Source of the DNA: an uncultured Fibrobacter sp.
Lineage (GTDB): Bacteria > Fibrobacterota > Fibrobacteria > Fibrobacterales > Fibrobacteraceae
NCBI GenBank assembly: GCA_934699585.1
Contig: CAKUWY010000010.1
Location: forward strand, 1 to 64,000
Reading direction: 5' to 3'
DNA: 64,000 bases
Shown: positions 42,923 through 51,258 of the stretch, piece by piece
Layout: each line of letters opens with the position of its first letter
Numbering within the stretch: the stretch's first letter is position 1
Notes under the pieces: model-generated
The model's database searches: none
Told to the model about the DNA's origin: nothing
What the model saw: only the letters and a program-made list of their open reading frames with translations
Position numbers and translations under genes: made by a program

Positions 42923-43803
42923 CAGGGCTCTCCGTTGAAATAGAACTGGAAATTGTCCTTGCTCTCGGCAAGGCCCGCGATTTCCAGTTCTGTTAATATA
43001 GCTAAAAGTTGGGGAGTTGCTAGGGTCAACTCGGATTGAATCTCCGAAAAAGTTTTTCGGAATCCCTTGAACTTGAAGAACAGTTCCTTGGCGCCTTGGG
43101 TCAGGTTGCAGCCCGACCGTTCAAGTTCGGCAATCTGCAGCCCTTGGGTGCGAGGGAGCCCTATTACTTTGTACAGATTTTCGGGAATGAAGACGGGGGA
43201 GGCAAGGCCTTGGTCCAGTAGCTGGTTGGTGCCGCCGGCTACCTCGCAGTCAAAATCTCCGGGGCAGGCGTAGAGCGCCTTGCCTTCTTTCTTGGTGAAT
43301 TCGCCGGTCAGAAGTGCTCCGCCCTTGACCTTGCTCTGGACAATGACGGTGCACTTGGAAAGCCCGCTGATAATCTTGTTCCGGGCGACAAAGTTTCCCT
43401 TGAAGCTTGAGGTGTTTCCTTCGTATTCGCTGACCAGGGCCCCGCCTTCTTCCAGAATCCGATCGGCCAGGAACTTTCGCGACCCCTGGATGGCGGCCTC
43501 CAGCCCCTGGGCAAGAACTGCAATGGTCGGAATCCCGAAATCCAGGGCCGCCTCGTGACAGTAAAAGTCTATGCCCTGGGCAAGTCCCGACACCACCACG
43601 GCACGGGTCCCCTGGAGAGACCTGACCAGGTGGCGGCAGAGGTCGCGCCCGCTGTTGGAGGGCCTGCGAGTGCCCACCATGGCGACCCCGATTCCTTCGG
43701 GGATGTTCCCCTTGATGAACAGCCTTTTCGGGCGGTAAATGGAAGAATCCAGCAAAAGGGGGAAATGCTCGGTGATGCAGGCGGTGGTGTTTCTATCTTT
43801 CAT
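42922..43803 (-). CDS. dprA: DNA-processing protein DprA, short form
   Basis: 293 residues from the ATG at 43803, which has AAAGGAAT ten bases upstream; the open frame continues to 44355 but only as the antisense of mazG. The Rossmann core has VAMVGTRRPSNSGRD, VVVSGLAQGIDFYCHEAAL, GGALVSEYEGN and FVARNKIISGLS. The C-terminus is a DprA winged helix. The N-terminal SAM domain found in many DprA proteins is missing. It loads RecA on incoming single-stranded DNA in natural transformation. Divergent from mazG with three bases between start codons. Confidence 0.88.
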   Translation of the reverse strand: MKDRNTTACITEHFPLLLDSSIYRPKRLFIKGNIPEGIGVAMVGTRRPSNSGRDLCRHLVRSLQGTRAVVVSGLAQGIDFYCHEAALDFGIPTIAVLAQGLEAAIQGSRKFLADRILEEGGALVSEYEGNTSSFKGNFVARNKIISGLSKCTVIVQSKVKGGALLTGEFTKKEGKALYACPGDFDCEVAGGTNQLLDQGLASPVFIPENLYKVIGLPRTQGLQIAELERSGCNLTQGAKELFFKFKGFRKTFSEIQSELTLATPQLLAILTELEIAGLAESKDNFQFYFNGEP

Positions 43804-43806
43804 GGT

Positions 43807-44631
43807 ATGAAATATTCCTTTGACGACTTGGTGAAAATTATGGAGCGCCTCCGTTCTGCAAACGGATGCCCCTGGGACAAGGAACAGACCACCCATTCCC
43901 TGCTCCCTTACTTGGTAGAAGAGAGTTTTGAGTTTATCGATGCCGCCCAAGAGGGGGACGCCTCCCACATGTGCGAAGAACTTGGGGACGTACTTTTGCA
44001 GGTGGTGTTTCATGCCCAGGTCATGAAGGAGTCCGGGGACTTTACCGTCGATGACGTGGTGCAGGGAATCTGCGAAAAGATGGTCCGCAGGCACCCTCAC
44101 GTGTTCGGGGATGCCCATGTGGAAAACGCCGCCGGAGTCTCGCGGCAGTGGGACAAAATCAAGTCCTCCGAAACGAACAATCTGAAAACAGCCGGCGGGT
44201 CCGTTATGGACAAAGTAAGCAAAAGCATGCCGCCGCTCGCCCGGGCCCAGGACATCATCCGTCGAGCCGCTAGGGCGGGGTTCGACTGGGACGCCCGGGA
44301 ACCTGTATTTGAAAAGGCCCAGGAAGAATTTACAGAATTTCGCGCCGAAATGCAAGGAATTTCTGAAAAAAATTCAAATATTGACCGCCTGGAAGACGAA
44401 TTCGGCGATATCATGTTCAGCTTGGTGAACGTGGCGCGCCACTGCGGGTTCAATGCCTCCATTGCGCTCCAGCGGGCAAACAGCAAGTTCGAGAAGCGTT
44501 TCCGCAAGGTGGAGGCCATGTGCAAGGAGATGGGCAAGGAAATGCCCGAGGTAGGCCTGGAAGGTCTGCAGCAGATGTGGAAACAGGCGAAGGCCGCCTC
44601 TGACGACCGACCTCAAACCCCTACCGCCTAA
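43807..44631 (+). CDS. mazG: Nucleoside triphosphate pyrophosphohydrolase MazG
   Basis: 274 residues with two MazG domains: NGCPWDKEQTTHSLLPYLVE with EESFEFIDA and EELGDVLLQVV (first), and EEFTEFRAEM with LEDEFGDIMFSLVN (second). The acidic EExxE/ExxD motifs bind Mg. The enzyme hydrolyses NTPs and dNTPs to monophosphates and links to nutrient stress. TATCTT (43794-43799) is seven bases before the ATG, inside the dprA 5' end, so a leaderless message is likely. Confidence 0.93.
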   Translation: MKYSFDDLVKIMERLRSANGCPWDKEQTTHSLLPYLVEESFEFIDAAQEGDASHMCEELGDVLLQVVFHAQVMKESGDFTVDDVVQGICEKMVRRHPHVFGDAHVENAAGVSRQWDKIKSSETNNLKTAGGSVMDKVSKSMPPLARAQDIIRRAARAGFDWDAREPVFEKAQEEFTEFRAEMQGISEKNSNIDRLEDEFGDIMFSLVNVARHCGFNASIALQRANSKFEKRFRKVEAMCKEMGKEMPEVGLEGLQQMWKQAKAASDDRPQTPTA

Positions 44632-44659
44632 CTAAGAACATTCCAATGTGGATTATGGT

Positions 44660-44692
44660 CCGGACAGAATTTTTTGTCCGGGCTTTTGTTTT
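44660..44692 (+). terminator. Terminator of mazG
   Basis: CCGGACA (44660-44666) pairs with TGTCCGG (44675-44681), followed by GCTTTTGTTTT. Confidence 0.85.
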
Positions 44693-44703
44693 GGGGTTAT
44701 ATT
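44674..44703 (+). promoter_or_regulatory. Promoter of the candidate small RNA
   Basis: TTGTCC (44674-44679), 18-base spacer, TATATT (44698-44703). It overlaps the mazG terminator. Transcription would begin about 44710, exactly at the base of the first RNA stem. Confidence 0.65.
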
Positions 44704-44709
44704 ATGGAT

Positions 44710-44858
44710 GTGCTTCCAGTAAGTCCTGGTTCTGGAGAAGGGATGCCGGATCGAACCGCGGGGTAGGACCTACCGGAAGCACATTTTCTGAGTTTTGGAG
44801 TGTTGGGAAAACTTGCCGTAAGGCAAGAAAAAACGCAGGCCTCATGGGCCTGCGTTTT
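44710..44858 (+). ncRNA. Candidate structured small RNA of unknown class
   Basis: GTGCTTCC (44710-44717) pairs with GGAAGCAC (44775-44782). Inside lie GTCCT/AGGAC, GGTTC/GAACC and CTGG/CCGG pairings separated by internal loops. Downstream come CTTGCC-gtaa-GGCAAG (44812-44827, a GNRA loop) and a terminator hairpin. A promoter ends seven bases before the first stem. Length of about 149 bases is in the small RNA range. The SRP signature (GGAAG...AGCAG) and tRNA or 6S features were not found. The 363-base gap 44632-44994 holds no convincing reading frame. Confidence 0.6.
44830..44858. terminator. Bidirectional terminator (small RNA and fusA)
   Basis: AAAACGCAGGCC (44830-44841) pairs with GGCCTGCGTTTT (44847-44858). 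T tracts exist on both strands, so it can end the small RNA rightward and fusA leftward. Confidence 0.88.
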
Positions 44859-44900
44859 ATGTTGTCTTGAAACCGAGCGCTTCTAGGCGAGTGCCGTGAG

Positions 44901-44981
44901 CAACAAACGCCTCGTATTAACGAGGCGTGGTTGCGAGAGTTTGCGCCAGCCCGGAACTTGTAATTCCGCTTCTAGCGCAAA
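44901..44981 (-). other. Stacked hairpins in the fusA 3' untranslated region
   Basis: CAAC...ACGCCTCG (44907-44914) with CGAGGCGT...GTTG (44921-44933) forms one hairpin; TTTGCGC (44940-44946) with GCGCAAA (44975-44981), enclosing CGGAA (44952-44956) and TTCCG (44964-44968), forms another. Neither has a T tract; they precede the terminator at 44858-44830 on the fusA strand. Confidence 0.6.
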
Positions 44982-44994
44982 CGGTCTTTTTTGC

Positions 44995-47124
44995 TTATGC
45001 TCTAGCCTTGGCCTTGTCGCCGTACTTCTTGATCAGTTCTTCCTGGATGTTCTTCGGCACCGGAGAGTACTTGGCGAATTCCATGGTGAATTCGGCCTTA
45101 CCCTGGGTCATGGAACGCAGGTCGGTAGCATAACCGAACATTTCAGAAAGCGGGACTTCGGCGGTAATGGTGGTAGTGCCCATTTCTTCGCTGGTTCCGG
45201 TGATGGAACCACGGCGCTGAGACACGTTACCCACAACGTTACCCTGGAATTCCGTCGGAGTGGCGATTTCGACCTTCATGATAGGTTCGAGAATCTGGGC
45301 GCCGGCCTTGGCGAAAGCTTCGCGGAAAGCCATGCGGGCGCAGATCTGGAACGCCATGTCGGAAGAGTCCACCGGGTGGAACGCACCGTCCTGGACTTCC
45401 ATCTCGATACCCACCACCGGGAAGCCGATGAGGGAACCGGCTTCCATGCAGCTCTGGAAACCCTTGTCGCAAGAGGGAATGTATTCCTTAGGAATACGGC
45501 CGCCCACGACGGAGTTCACGAAGTTGTAAACCTTGTCGGAGTCGCCTTCCACAGCCATGGGGCGCATCACGCCGGACATCTTAGCGAACTGACCCGAACC
45601 ACCGGTCTGCTTCTTGTGGGTGTATTCGAACTTGGCTTCGCGGGTGATGGTTTCGCGGTAGGCCACCTGCGGGGCACCGGTCTGCACGTCCACCTTGTAT
45701 TCGCGACGCATACGTTCGATGTACACGTCCAGGTGAAGTTCGCCCATACCCTTGATGATGGTTTCGCCGGATTCCTTGTTCACTTCCACCTGGAAAGTGG
45801 GGTCTTCCTTGGTGAAGCGGTTCAGGGCCTTGGACATGTTGTCCAGGTCGTCGCGGTTCTTGGCTTCAATCACGAGCTCGATCACGGGGTTCGGCACGTG
45901 CATAGAAGTCATGTTGTAGTGGTTCTTGCCATCGGTGAAGGTAGTACCGGAGGCGCAGTCGATACCGAACAGGGCCACGATGTCGCCGGCGCCTGCTTCG
46001 GTGATGTCCACCATTTCGTCAGCGTGCATACGCACCAGGCGGCCCACGGACACCTTCTTGCCGGTGGCCATGTTGGTGATCATGTCGCCCTTCTTGAGGG
46101 TGCCCTGATAGACGCGGATGTAAGTGAGCTGGCCGTAGCGGTCGTTCACCAGCTTGAACGCGTAGCAGACGAGAGGAGCGTTGTCTTCGGACTTCAGGAC
46201 AACTTCGGCTTCGTTGTTGTCCAGGTCGAGGGCCTTGTTTTCAACGTCGGTCGGGCAGGGGAGGTAGTCGATAACGCCGTCCAAAAGCTTCTGAACGCCG
46301 ATGTTCTTGTGGGCAGAACCCATGAACACGGGAGTGATGTCCAGACGGATGGTGGCTTCACGGATGGTCTTCTTGATGAGGGCCTTGTCGATTTCGTCCA
46401 CACCGTACTGGCCTTCCATGGCCTTTTCCATGATTTCGTCGCTGTAGTCAGCGCAGCAGTCGATGAGCTTGGTGCGGTATTCGTTGGCCTGGTCCACCAG
46501 TTCGGCCGGGATTTCCTTTTCGATCATGTCGTCGCCGTTGGCGCCTTCGAAGTAGTAGGCCTTCATTTCCACCAGGTCGACCACGCCCTTCAGTTGGTCT
46601 TCGAGACCGATAGGAATCTGCATCACGCAGGGCTTGTGGTTCAGCTTTTCGCGGAGCATTTCGGACACGCGGAGCGGGTTTGCACCGGAGCGGTCGCACT
46701 TGTTCACGAACACGACGCGCGGCACATGGTAGCGCTTCATCTGGCGGTCAACAGTAATAGACTGGGACTGGACACCTTCCACGCCGGTGAGCACCAGAAT
46801 GGCGCCGTCCAGCACACGGAGAGAGCGTTCCACTTCGATAGTGAAGTCCACGTGCCCCGGGGTATCGATGATGTTGATGGAGTCGGCTTCGCCGCTCTTG
46901 GTGTGGGTCCAGTTGGCGAATGTAGCGGCGGACTGAATGGTGATGCCGCGTTCGCGTTCAAGTTCCATGGAGTCCATCGTGGCGCCGACGCCGTCTTTAC
47001 CACGAACTTCGTGGATAGCGTGGATACGCTTTGTGAAGTAGAGGATGCGTTCGGTAAGGGTAGTCTTACCCGAGTCGATGTGGGCAGAAATACCGATGTT
47101 TCTGTGTTTTTCGATGTTTTTCAT
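44995..47124 (-). CDS. fusA: Elongation factor G, HIDSGKTT (spdEFG1/mtEFG1-like) class
   Basis: 709 residues. G1 reads AHIDSGKTTLTERIL where classical EF-G has HIDAGKTT; GKDGVGATMDSMELERERGI follows, as in mitochondrial EF-G1 and the spirochaete/planctomycete spdEFG1 group, which specialise in translocation. G3 DTPGHVDF and G4 NKCD are normal, and domains II-V are complete. No str operon genes (rpsL, rpsG, tuf) are adjacent, which also fits a class outside the str operon. TACATT on the minus strand (47176-47171) is a likely -10 box with a 45-base leader. Confidence 0.93.
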   Translation of the reverse strand: MKNIEKHRNIGISAHIDSGKTTLTERILYFTKRIHAIHEVRGKDGVGATMDSMELERERGITIQSAATFANWTHTKSGEADSINIIDTPGHVDFTIEVERSLRVLDGAILVLTGVEGVQSQSITVDRQMKRYHVPRVVFVNKCDRSGANPLRVSEMLREKLNHKPCVMQIPIGLEDQLKGVVDLVEMKAYYFEGANGDDMIEKEIPAELVDQANEYRTKLIDCCADYSDEIMEKAMEGQYGVDEIDKALIKKTIREATIRLDITPVFMGSAHKNIGVQKLLDGVIDYLPCPTDVENKALDLDNNEAEVVLKSEDNAPLVCYAFKLVNDRYGQLTYIRVYQGTLKKGDMITNMATGKKVSVGRLVRMHADEMVDITEAGAGDIVALFGIDCASGTTFTDGKNHYNMTSMHVPNPVIELVIEAKNRDDLDNMSKALNRFTKEDPTFQVEVNKESGETIIKGMGELHLDVYIERMRREYKVDVQTGAPQVAYRETITREAKFEYTHKKQTGGSGQFAKMSGVMRPMAVEGDSDKVYNFVNSVVGGRIPKEYIPSCDKGFQSCMEAGSLIGFPVVGIEMEVQDGAFHPVDSSDMAFQICARMAFREAFAKAGAQILEPIMKVEIATPTEFQGNVVGNVSQRRGSITGTSEEMGTTTITAEVPLSEMFGYATDLRSMTQGKAEFTMEFAKYSPVPKNIQEELIKKYGDKAKARA

Positions 47125-47238
47125 TTTTTATTCCACAAATGGAGTTGATGTTTGTTTGAGTTGCGCCCAAATGTAGAAAAAAAAGCCCCCGTTCTCAAGG
47201 GCTAGTCGTCCACAGGTGCTGTCTCCGTGAGCAAAAAA

Positions 47239-47260
47239 GCCCCAGTTATCAAACTGGGGC
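47239..47260 (-). terminator. Terminator of the 218-residue protein gene
   Basis: GCCCCAGTT and AACTGGGGC pair around a 4-base loop; on the minus strand TTTTTT follows. Confidence 0.85.
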
Positions 47261-47326
47261 GTTTGCGGTCTTTACAAGGGGGCTATTTGTAGGGGTCTAT
47301 TGCGGGTAATGAACTCCGGCCCTAGC

Positions 47327-47358
47327 CCCCTGGCTCGCACTTCGTTGCTCACCACCCC
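47327..47358 (-). repeat. Family C interspersed repeat
   Basis: On the minus strand GGGGTGGTGAGCAACGAAG, then TGCGAGCCAGGGGG. A related copy is at 56584-56626. It lies downstream of the 218-residue protein gene. Confidence 0.65.
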
Positions 47359-47381
47359 GAAAATTCGGAGAAGAATGGCTT

Positions 47382-48038
47382 TTATGCGGTAGGTTCGTCG
47401 GTGGACTGTTCGTCGCAGGGCTTTTCGTCTTTTTCCTGATCTGCCAGTGCCCTGAAGTAGGCGGCAGCCGTCTTTCCTACTTCTAAGGTGTCGTAGAAGG
47501 CGTAGGCCCCGTTCCCGAGAGCCCCGATGGCAGGAATTGCCCGCAAAAGAGTCTTGCCCAGCAGCTTGGAGGAGATGCTGGCCCCGATTTTTGCAAGAAT
47601 GGCCTTGATGGCGGTGGCAGAAAGCTTCTGCACGATAATCCTGCTGCCCGTGCGGACGGCAATGTCCCGCAGAAGCTGGGCGGCACTGTGCCGGAACAGA
47701 CACCATATCATGGCTTCCCGGCTGAGCAGGGCCAGCTTTCCGTAGCTGGCGGCGATGTCCGCAACCAGCTGGGCCTGAATTTTCCAGATGGCGGCAATGT
47801 CCGGGATGGCGGTAAGGATACCCGTGATGCCTGCGGGTATAGAAAGGGAGGTGCTGACCGTAGCCGATTTCCAGGCGGCCCGCTGGGCCAACAGCCTGGC
47901 CTTGTCGTCGGGGTTCTGGATTGGGGTATAAAGGGAACCGGGAATATCCGTAATCAGCTCGAAAAGGAGGGTGGATGCCTTTTCCGATATCTTTTTCAGG
48001 GTCTCTTTCTTGTCTTGCTTTACAATTTCTTCGGCCAT
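47382..48038 (-). CDS. Hypothetical protein, possibly EcsC-like
   Basis: 218 residues with no signal peptide. Amphipathic and hydrophobic helices (SLSIPAGITGILTAIPDIAA, LLRAIPAIGALGNGAYAFYD) recall the EcsC family, whose members are membrane-associated and of unclear function. The C-terminus is acidic (EKDEKPCDEQSTDEPTA). TACATT (48061-48056, minus) may be its -10 box and AGG precedes the ATG. Identity is uncertain. Confidence 0.5.
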   Translation of the reverse strand: MAEEIVKQDKKETLKKISEKASTLLFELITDIPGSLYTPIQNPDDKARLLAQRAAWKSATVSTSLSIPAGITGILTAIPDIAAIWKIQAQLVADIAASYGKLALLSREAMIWCLFRHSAAQLLRDIAVRTGSRIIVQKLSATAIKAILAKIGASISSKLLGKTLLRAIPAIGALGNGAYAFYDTLEVGKTAAAYFRALADQEKDEKPCDEQSTDEPTA

Positions 48039-48068
48039 AGGAACCTCTGCGGCAAAATGTAAAAAAGA

Positions 48069-48085
48069 CTCCGGAAAAACCGGAG
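48069..48085 (-). terminator. Terminator of glnA
   Basis: CTCCGG-AAAAA-CCGGAG; on the minus strand it is followed by TCTTTTTT. Confidence 0.85.
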
Positions 48086-48136
48086 CCTTGATATATAATT
48101 TAGTGAATCTTCTGGCAAAAAAGCTGGTTTTTGCTC

Positions 48137-49636
48137 TTACCCGCAGTAGAAGTAGGTCTTCACCAGCTTCTGCATGGCGGTCTTGGACTTGGTGACCTGG
48201 GCGCGGAGCGTCTTGTCCTTGAAGGCCTTCAGCTGGTCGATGATACCGTCAATCATGGCGGGGCTGAACACGCCGAATTCCTCGTACACCTTCCTCTGCT
48301 TGGCAAGGCAGTCGGCGCTGGCCCAGCAGCTGTCAGGCAGCGTGTCCAGCTTGCTCAACAGCTTCGCGTTTTCCTTCTTGTGGATGTTCACGTTCACGTA
48401 GGTCTGTTCGGCCACCTTCAGGCCGTCCTTGAGGCTAAGGCCGTGGCGGCAGGCCACGCAGAGGCCGGCCATGAGCAGATAGACGTTGGCGGATGCATCC
48501 GGGGAACGCATTTCCACGGTCTGCTTCTGGTGAGTGTCGTAACTTGAACCCTTTTCGTTCGGATTCGCAATCTTGCAGAGGTCGGTCTTGGAAGCCCAGC
48601 CCAGCGGTACGCGTACCAGCACGGAGCGGTTGCGGTCGCCCCAGCACACGTTGGTGGGGGCTTCTTGGTGGGGCACCAGACGCAGGTAAGAGGTGGGGTT
48701 CTGGTTGCCAAATGCGGTGATGGAGGGGGCGAGCTTCATCATGCCGGCGATGGCGCGGCGGGCGGTATCACTGATGACTCCGTTCTTGAGCATCTGGTTG
48801 TTGCCGTCCTTCATGATGCGCATGTGGATATGCAGGCCCGAACCGGCCTTGCCTACGGTAATCTTCGGGGCAAACGTCACGTCTAGGCCGAATTCTGCAC
48901 CCAGGTTACGGATCATCCATTTGGCGATGGTGAGCTGGTTGGCCGCGTCTTCGGCGGGGCAGGGGAGGAACTCGATTTCGTTTTGCTCGTAGAGCTTGCC
49001 GTCTTGGGTGAAGTTGCCCACTTCGCTGTGGCCGTACTTGATCTGGCCGCCGGCCTGGGCGATGTAGAGCATGCATTTTTGGCGGAACTCGTTGAACTTG
49101 GCAAACGGGGCGGATTCGTGGTAGCCCTTCTGGTCAACGGCGGGGAACTCGCCCGTGTCGTCGGCAATCACGTAGTATTCCAGTTCGCCCATGGCCTGGA
49201 ATTCCATGCCGGTCTCCTTCTTGAAGGCTTCGCATGCCTTATGGAGGGTGTATTCCGGAGAAGATTCCAGCGGCTGCCCATCCTTGTTGAAGAAGCTGCA
49301 GAGCAGGCAGAGGGTGGGGAGGGTGGCAAACGGGTCCATGAAGGCCGTGGAGAAGCGGGGCACTACGTACAGGTCGGAGGAGGAGGCCTCGATGTAGCTG
49401 AACAGCGAGGAACCGTCCACGCGTTCGCCGCAGCTGAGGATTTCGTCCAGATAGTCGGCGTCGTTCACCACGAAGTTGAGGGTCTTGAGGCGGCCGTCGC
49501 CACCTGCGTACATGAAATTCACGTGACGGATGTCGTTTGCACGGATGAACTTCTTGATGTCTTCCTTGGTGAATTTGTCACGGGGCTTCTTGAGGGCCGT
49601 GACGAGGGCGTTTGCGGACATGTCGATTGTAGCCAT
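48137..49636 (-). CDS. glnA: Glutamine synthetase
   Basis: 499 residues. The beta-grasp N-terminus (RHVNFMYAGGDGRLKTLNF), active-site ERVDGSSLFSY, GELEYYVI, metal-binding GSGLHIHM and the glutamate/ATP loop NPTSYLRLVPHQEAPTNVCW are all visible. It makes glutamine from glutamate, ammonia and ATP. The usual Tyr adenylylation segment is not obvious by eye. AAAGGAAAATCA precedes the ATG. The AT-rich upstream gap (49637-49787) has no clear promoter match. Confidence 0.95.
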   Translation of the reverse strand: MATIDMSANALVTALKKPRDKFTKEDIKKFIRANDIRHVNFMYAGGDGRLKTLNFVVNDADYLDEILSCGERVDGSSLFSYIEASSSDLYVVPRFSTAFMDPFATLPTLCLLCSFFNKDGQPLESSPEYTLHKACEAFKKETGMEFQAMGELEYYVIADDTGEFPAVDQKGYHESAPFAKFNEFRQKCMLYIAQAGGQIKYGHSEVGNFTQDGKLYEQNEIEFLPCPAEDAANQLTIAKWMIRNLGAEFGLDVTFAPKITVGKAGSGLHIHMRIMKDGNNQMLKNGVISDTARRAIAGMMKLAPSITAFGNQNPTSYLRLVPHQEAPTNVCWGDRNRSVLVRVPLGWASKTDLCKIANPNEKGSSYDTHQKQTVEMRSPDASANVYLLMAGLCVACRHGLSLKDGLKVAEQTYVNVNIHKKENAKLLSKLDTLPDSCWASADCLAKQRKVYEEFGVFSPAMIDGIIDQLKAFKDKTLRAQVTKSKTAMQKLVKTYFYCG

Positions 49637-49787
49637 TGATTTTCCTTTTTGTTGGTTTTGTTCAAAAATTGTAAATAATTTAATCTTTGATTTTCCTAAT
49701 TTATCATTTTATTTCGCAAAAAGCATCACTAAATAACGAAAAGTTACAGATTTTGTAATTTTGCTGAAAAATGCCCGTTTCGGCTAT

Positions 49788-49816
49788 AAAAAAAGACCCC
49801 AACGGGGTCTTTTTTT
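49788..49816. terminator. Terminator of ffh (symmetrical)
   Basis: AAAAAAAGACCCC-aac-GGGGTCTTTTTTT is perfect on both strands; ffh runs leftward into it. Confidence 0.92.
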
Positions 49817-49828
49817 CATTTTTTTGAT

Positions 49829-49843
49829 GAGGGCTGCGCCCTC
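49829..49843. repeat. Trinucleotide-loop hairpin next to ffh
   Basis: GAGGGC-tgc-GCCCTC, a perfect 6-bp stem with loop TGC (GCA on the other strand), followed by CCTA. It resembles the ends of the structured element at 30251-30374. Confidence 0.7.
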
Positions 49844-49854
49844 CCTAGTCACTA

Positions 49855-51216
49855 TTACTTCTTTTTCTTTTTCTTTTGCTTAGGCGGCGTGTAGTTGCTC
49901 CCTACTTGTCCGCCGTTGTTCTGCTTGCGGGCAAAATCGCCTACCTTCTTGAACATTTCCTTCATGGTTTCGTACTGCTTGAGCACAGCGTTCACGCGAC
50001 CGATTTCGGTGCCGGAACCCTTGGCCACGCGAGCCTTGCGGCTGCCGTCCAAAATCTGCGGCTTCTTGCGTTCCTTGGGCGTCATGGAGCTGAGCACGGC
50101 TTCCACATAAACCAGTTCCTTTTCGTCAATCTGGTCAATCGGGAGCTTGTTCAGGCCCGGAATCAGGCTCAGAATGTCCTTGATGCGGCCCAGCTTCTTG
50201 ATGGTGCGCAGCTGGTTCAAGAAATCGTTCAGGTCGAAGGTGTTGTTGAGGATCTTCTTCTTCAGGTCCTTCGCGTCTTTTTCGTCGATGACCTGCTGGG
50301 CCTTTTCCACGAGGCTGACCACGTCGCCCATGCCGAGGATTCGGCTGGCCATACGGTCGGGGTGGAACAGTTCAATTTCAGGGAGCTTTTCGCCAACACC
50401 GATAAAGCAGATGGGCACGCCTGTCATCTTCTTGATGCTGAGTGCTGCACCGCCGCGGGTGTCGCCGTCCATTTTCGAAAGGCAAACGCCCGTAAAGTTC
50501 AGGCGGTTCCAGAAGGTCTCTGCCACGTTCACCGCTTCCTGACCGATCATGGCGTCAGCCACGAACAGGATTTCGTCGGGGTGAACGGCGTCCCGGGCCT
50601 TTTCCAGTTCCTGCATCAGCTCTTCGTCGATCTGCAGACGGCCTGCGGTATCGTAAATCACTAAGTCAAAGCCGTTGTCCTTGGCGTACTGGTAACCGTG
50701 CTTGATGATTTCCACCGGATTGCCTTGGCCTTCGTCATACACCGGAATGCCGATGGACTTGCCCAGCACCTGCAGCTGCTTGATTGCGGCGGGGCGGTAC
50801 ACGTCGGCGGCCACCAAAAGGGGCTTGCGCTTCTTTTTGCTGCGCATCCAGAGGGCGATTTTGCCTGCGAAGGTTGTCTTGCCGGAACCCTGGAGACCCA
50901 CCATCATGATGCCCACCGGAGCGGGACCGGAGAGGTTGATTTCCTTGGTTTCGCCGCCCATCACGGCTACGAGCTCGTCGTGGATGATTTTCACAATCTG
51001 CTGGCCGGGAGTCACCGAGTTCAGCACTTCGGAGCCCAGGGCCTTTTCCTTGACGGCTTTAACGAAGTCGCGGGTCACGTTGAAGTTCACGTCGGCTTCG
51101 AGGAAGGCGCGGCGCACTTCGCGCAGCGATTCGGCGACGTTTTCTTCGGTGAGCTTGCCCTGCCCGCGCAGGTTCTTGAGAGTCGATTCTAGAGAGTCAG
51201 TCAGCTGTGAAAACAT
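49855..51216 (-). CDS. ffh: Signal recognition particle protein Ffh
   Basis: 453 residues: N domain (1-85), G domain with GLQGSGKTTFAGKIA, DTAGRLQID and the conserved KMDGD, and a Met-containing M domain (about 325-430) that binds SRP RNA and signal sequences. The C-terminus is a run of Lys. It targets nascent membrane proteins to FtsY. TATCTT on the minus strand (51231-51226) lies nine bases before the ATG, with the same TATCTTTGCGnTnCT string as rlmN and no ribosome binding site. Confidence 0.96.
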   Translation of the reverse strand: MFSQLTDSLESTLKNLRGQGKLTEENVAESLREVRRAFLEADVNFNVTRDFVKAVKEKALGSEVLNSVTPGQQIVKIIHDELVAVMGGETKEINLSGPAPVGIMMVGLQGSGKTTFAGKIALWMRSKKKRKPLLVAADVYRPAAIKQLQVLGKSIGIPVYDEGQGNPVEIIKHGYQYAKDNGFDLVIYDTAGRLQIDEELMQELEKARDAVHPDEILFVADAMIGQEAVNVAETFWNRLNFTGVCLSKMDGDTRGGAALSIKKMTGVPICFIGVGEKLPEIELFHPDRMASRILGMGDVVSLVEKAQQVIDEKDAKDLKKKILNNTFDLNDFLNQLRTIKKLGRIKDILSLIPGLNKLPIDQIDEKELVYVEAVLSSMTPKERKKPQILDGSRKARVAKGSGTEIGRVNAVLKQYETMKEMFKKVGDFARKQNNGGQVGSNYTPPKQKKKKKK

Positions 51217-51258
51217 AGTAGCGCAAAGATAGAAAAAAAACTATATTTGTCGCCCAAT

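Noticed and set aside
43804..44355. N-terminal extension of DprA
   Set aside because: The open frame exists but is exactly antisense to the MazG coding sequence, has no DprA SAM-domain sequence, and the ATG at 43803 has a ribosome binding site.
44730..44775. tRNA gene on the minus strand (GGTTCGATCC followed by CCA-like end)
   Set aside because: The T-arm-like string has no proper stem, and no matching acceptor, D or anticodon arm exists on the same strand. The plus strand folds better as a different RNA.
44710..44782. SRP (4.5S) RNA
   Set aside because: GGACCTACCGGAAGCAC resembles the SRP loop superficially, but the conserved GGAAG...AGCAG arrangement and symmetrical loops are missing.
44896..47148. 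750-codon open frame antisense to fusA
   Set aside because: It is rich in His/Val/Gly as expected for the complement of biased codons; the fusA frame explains the region.
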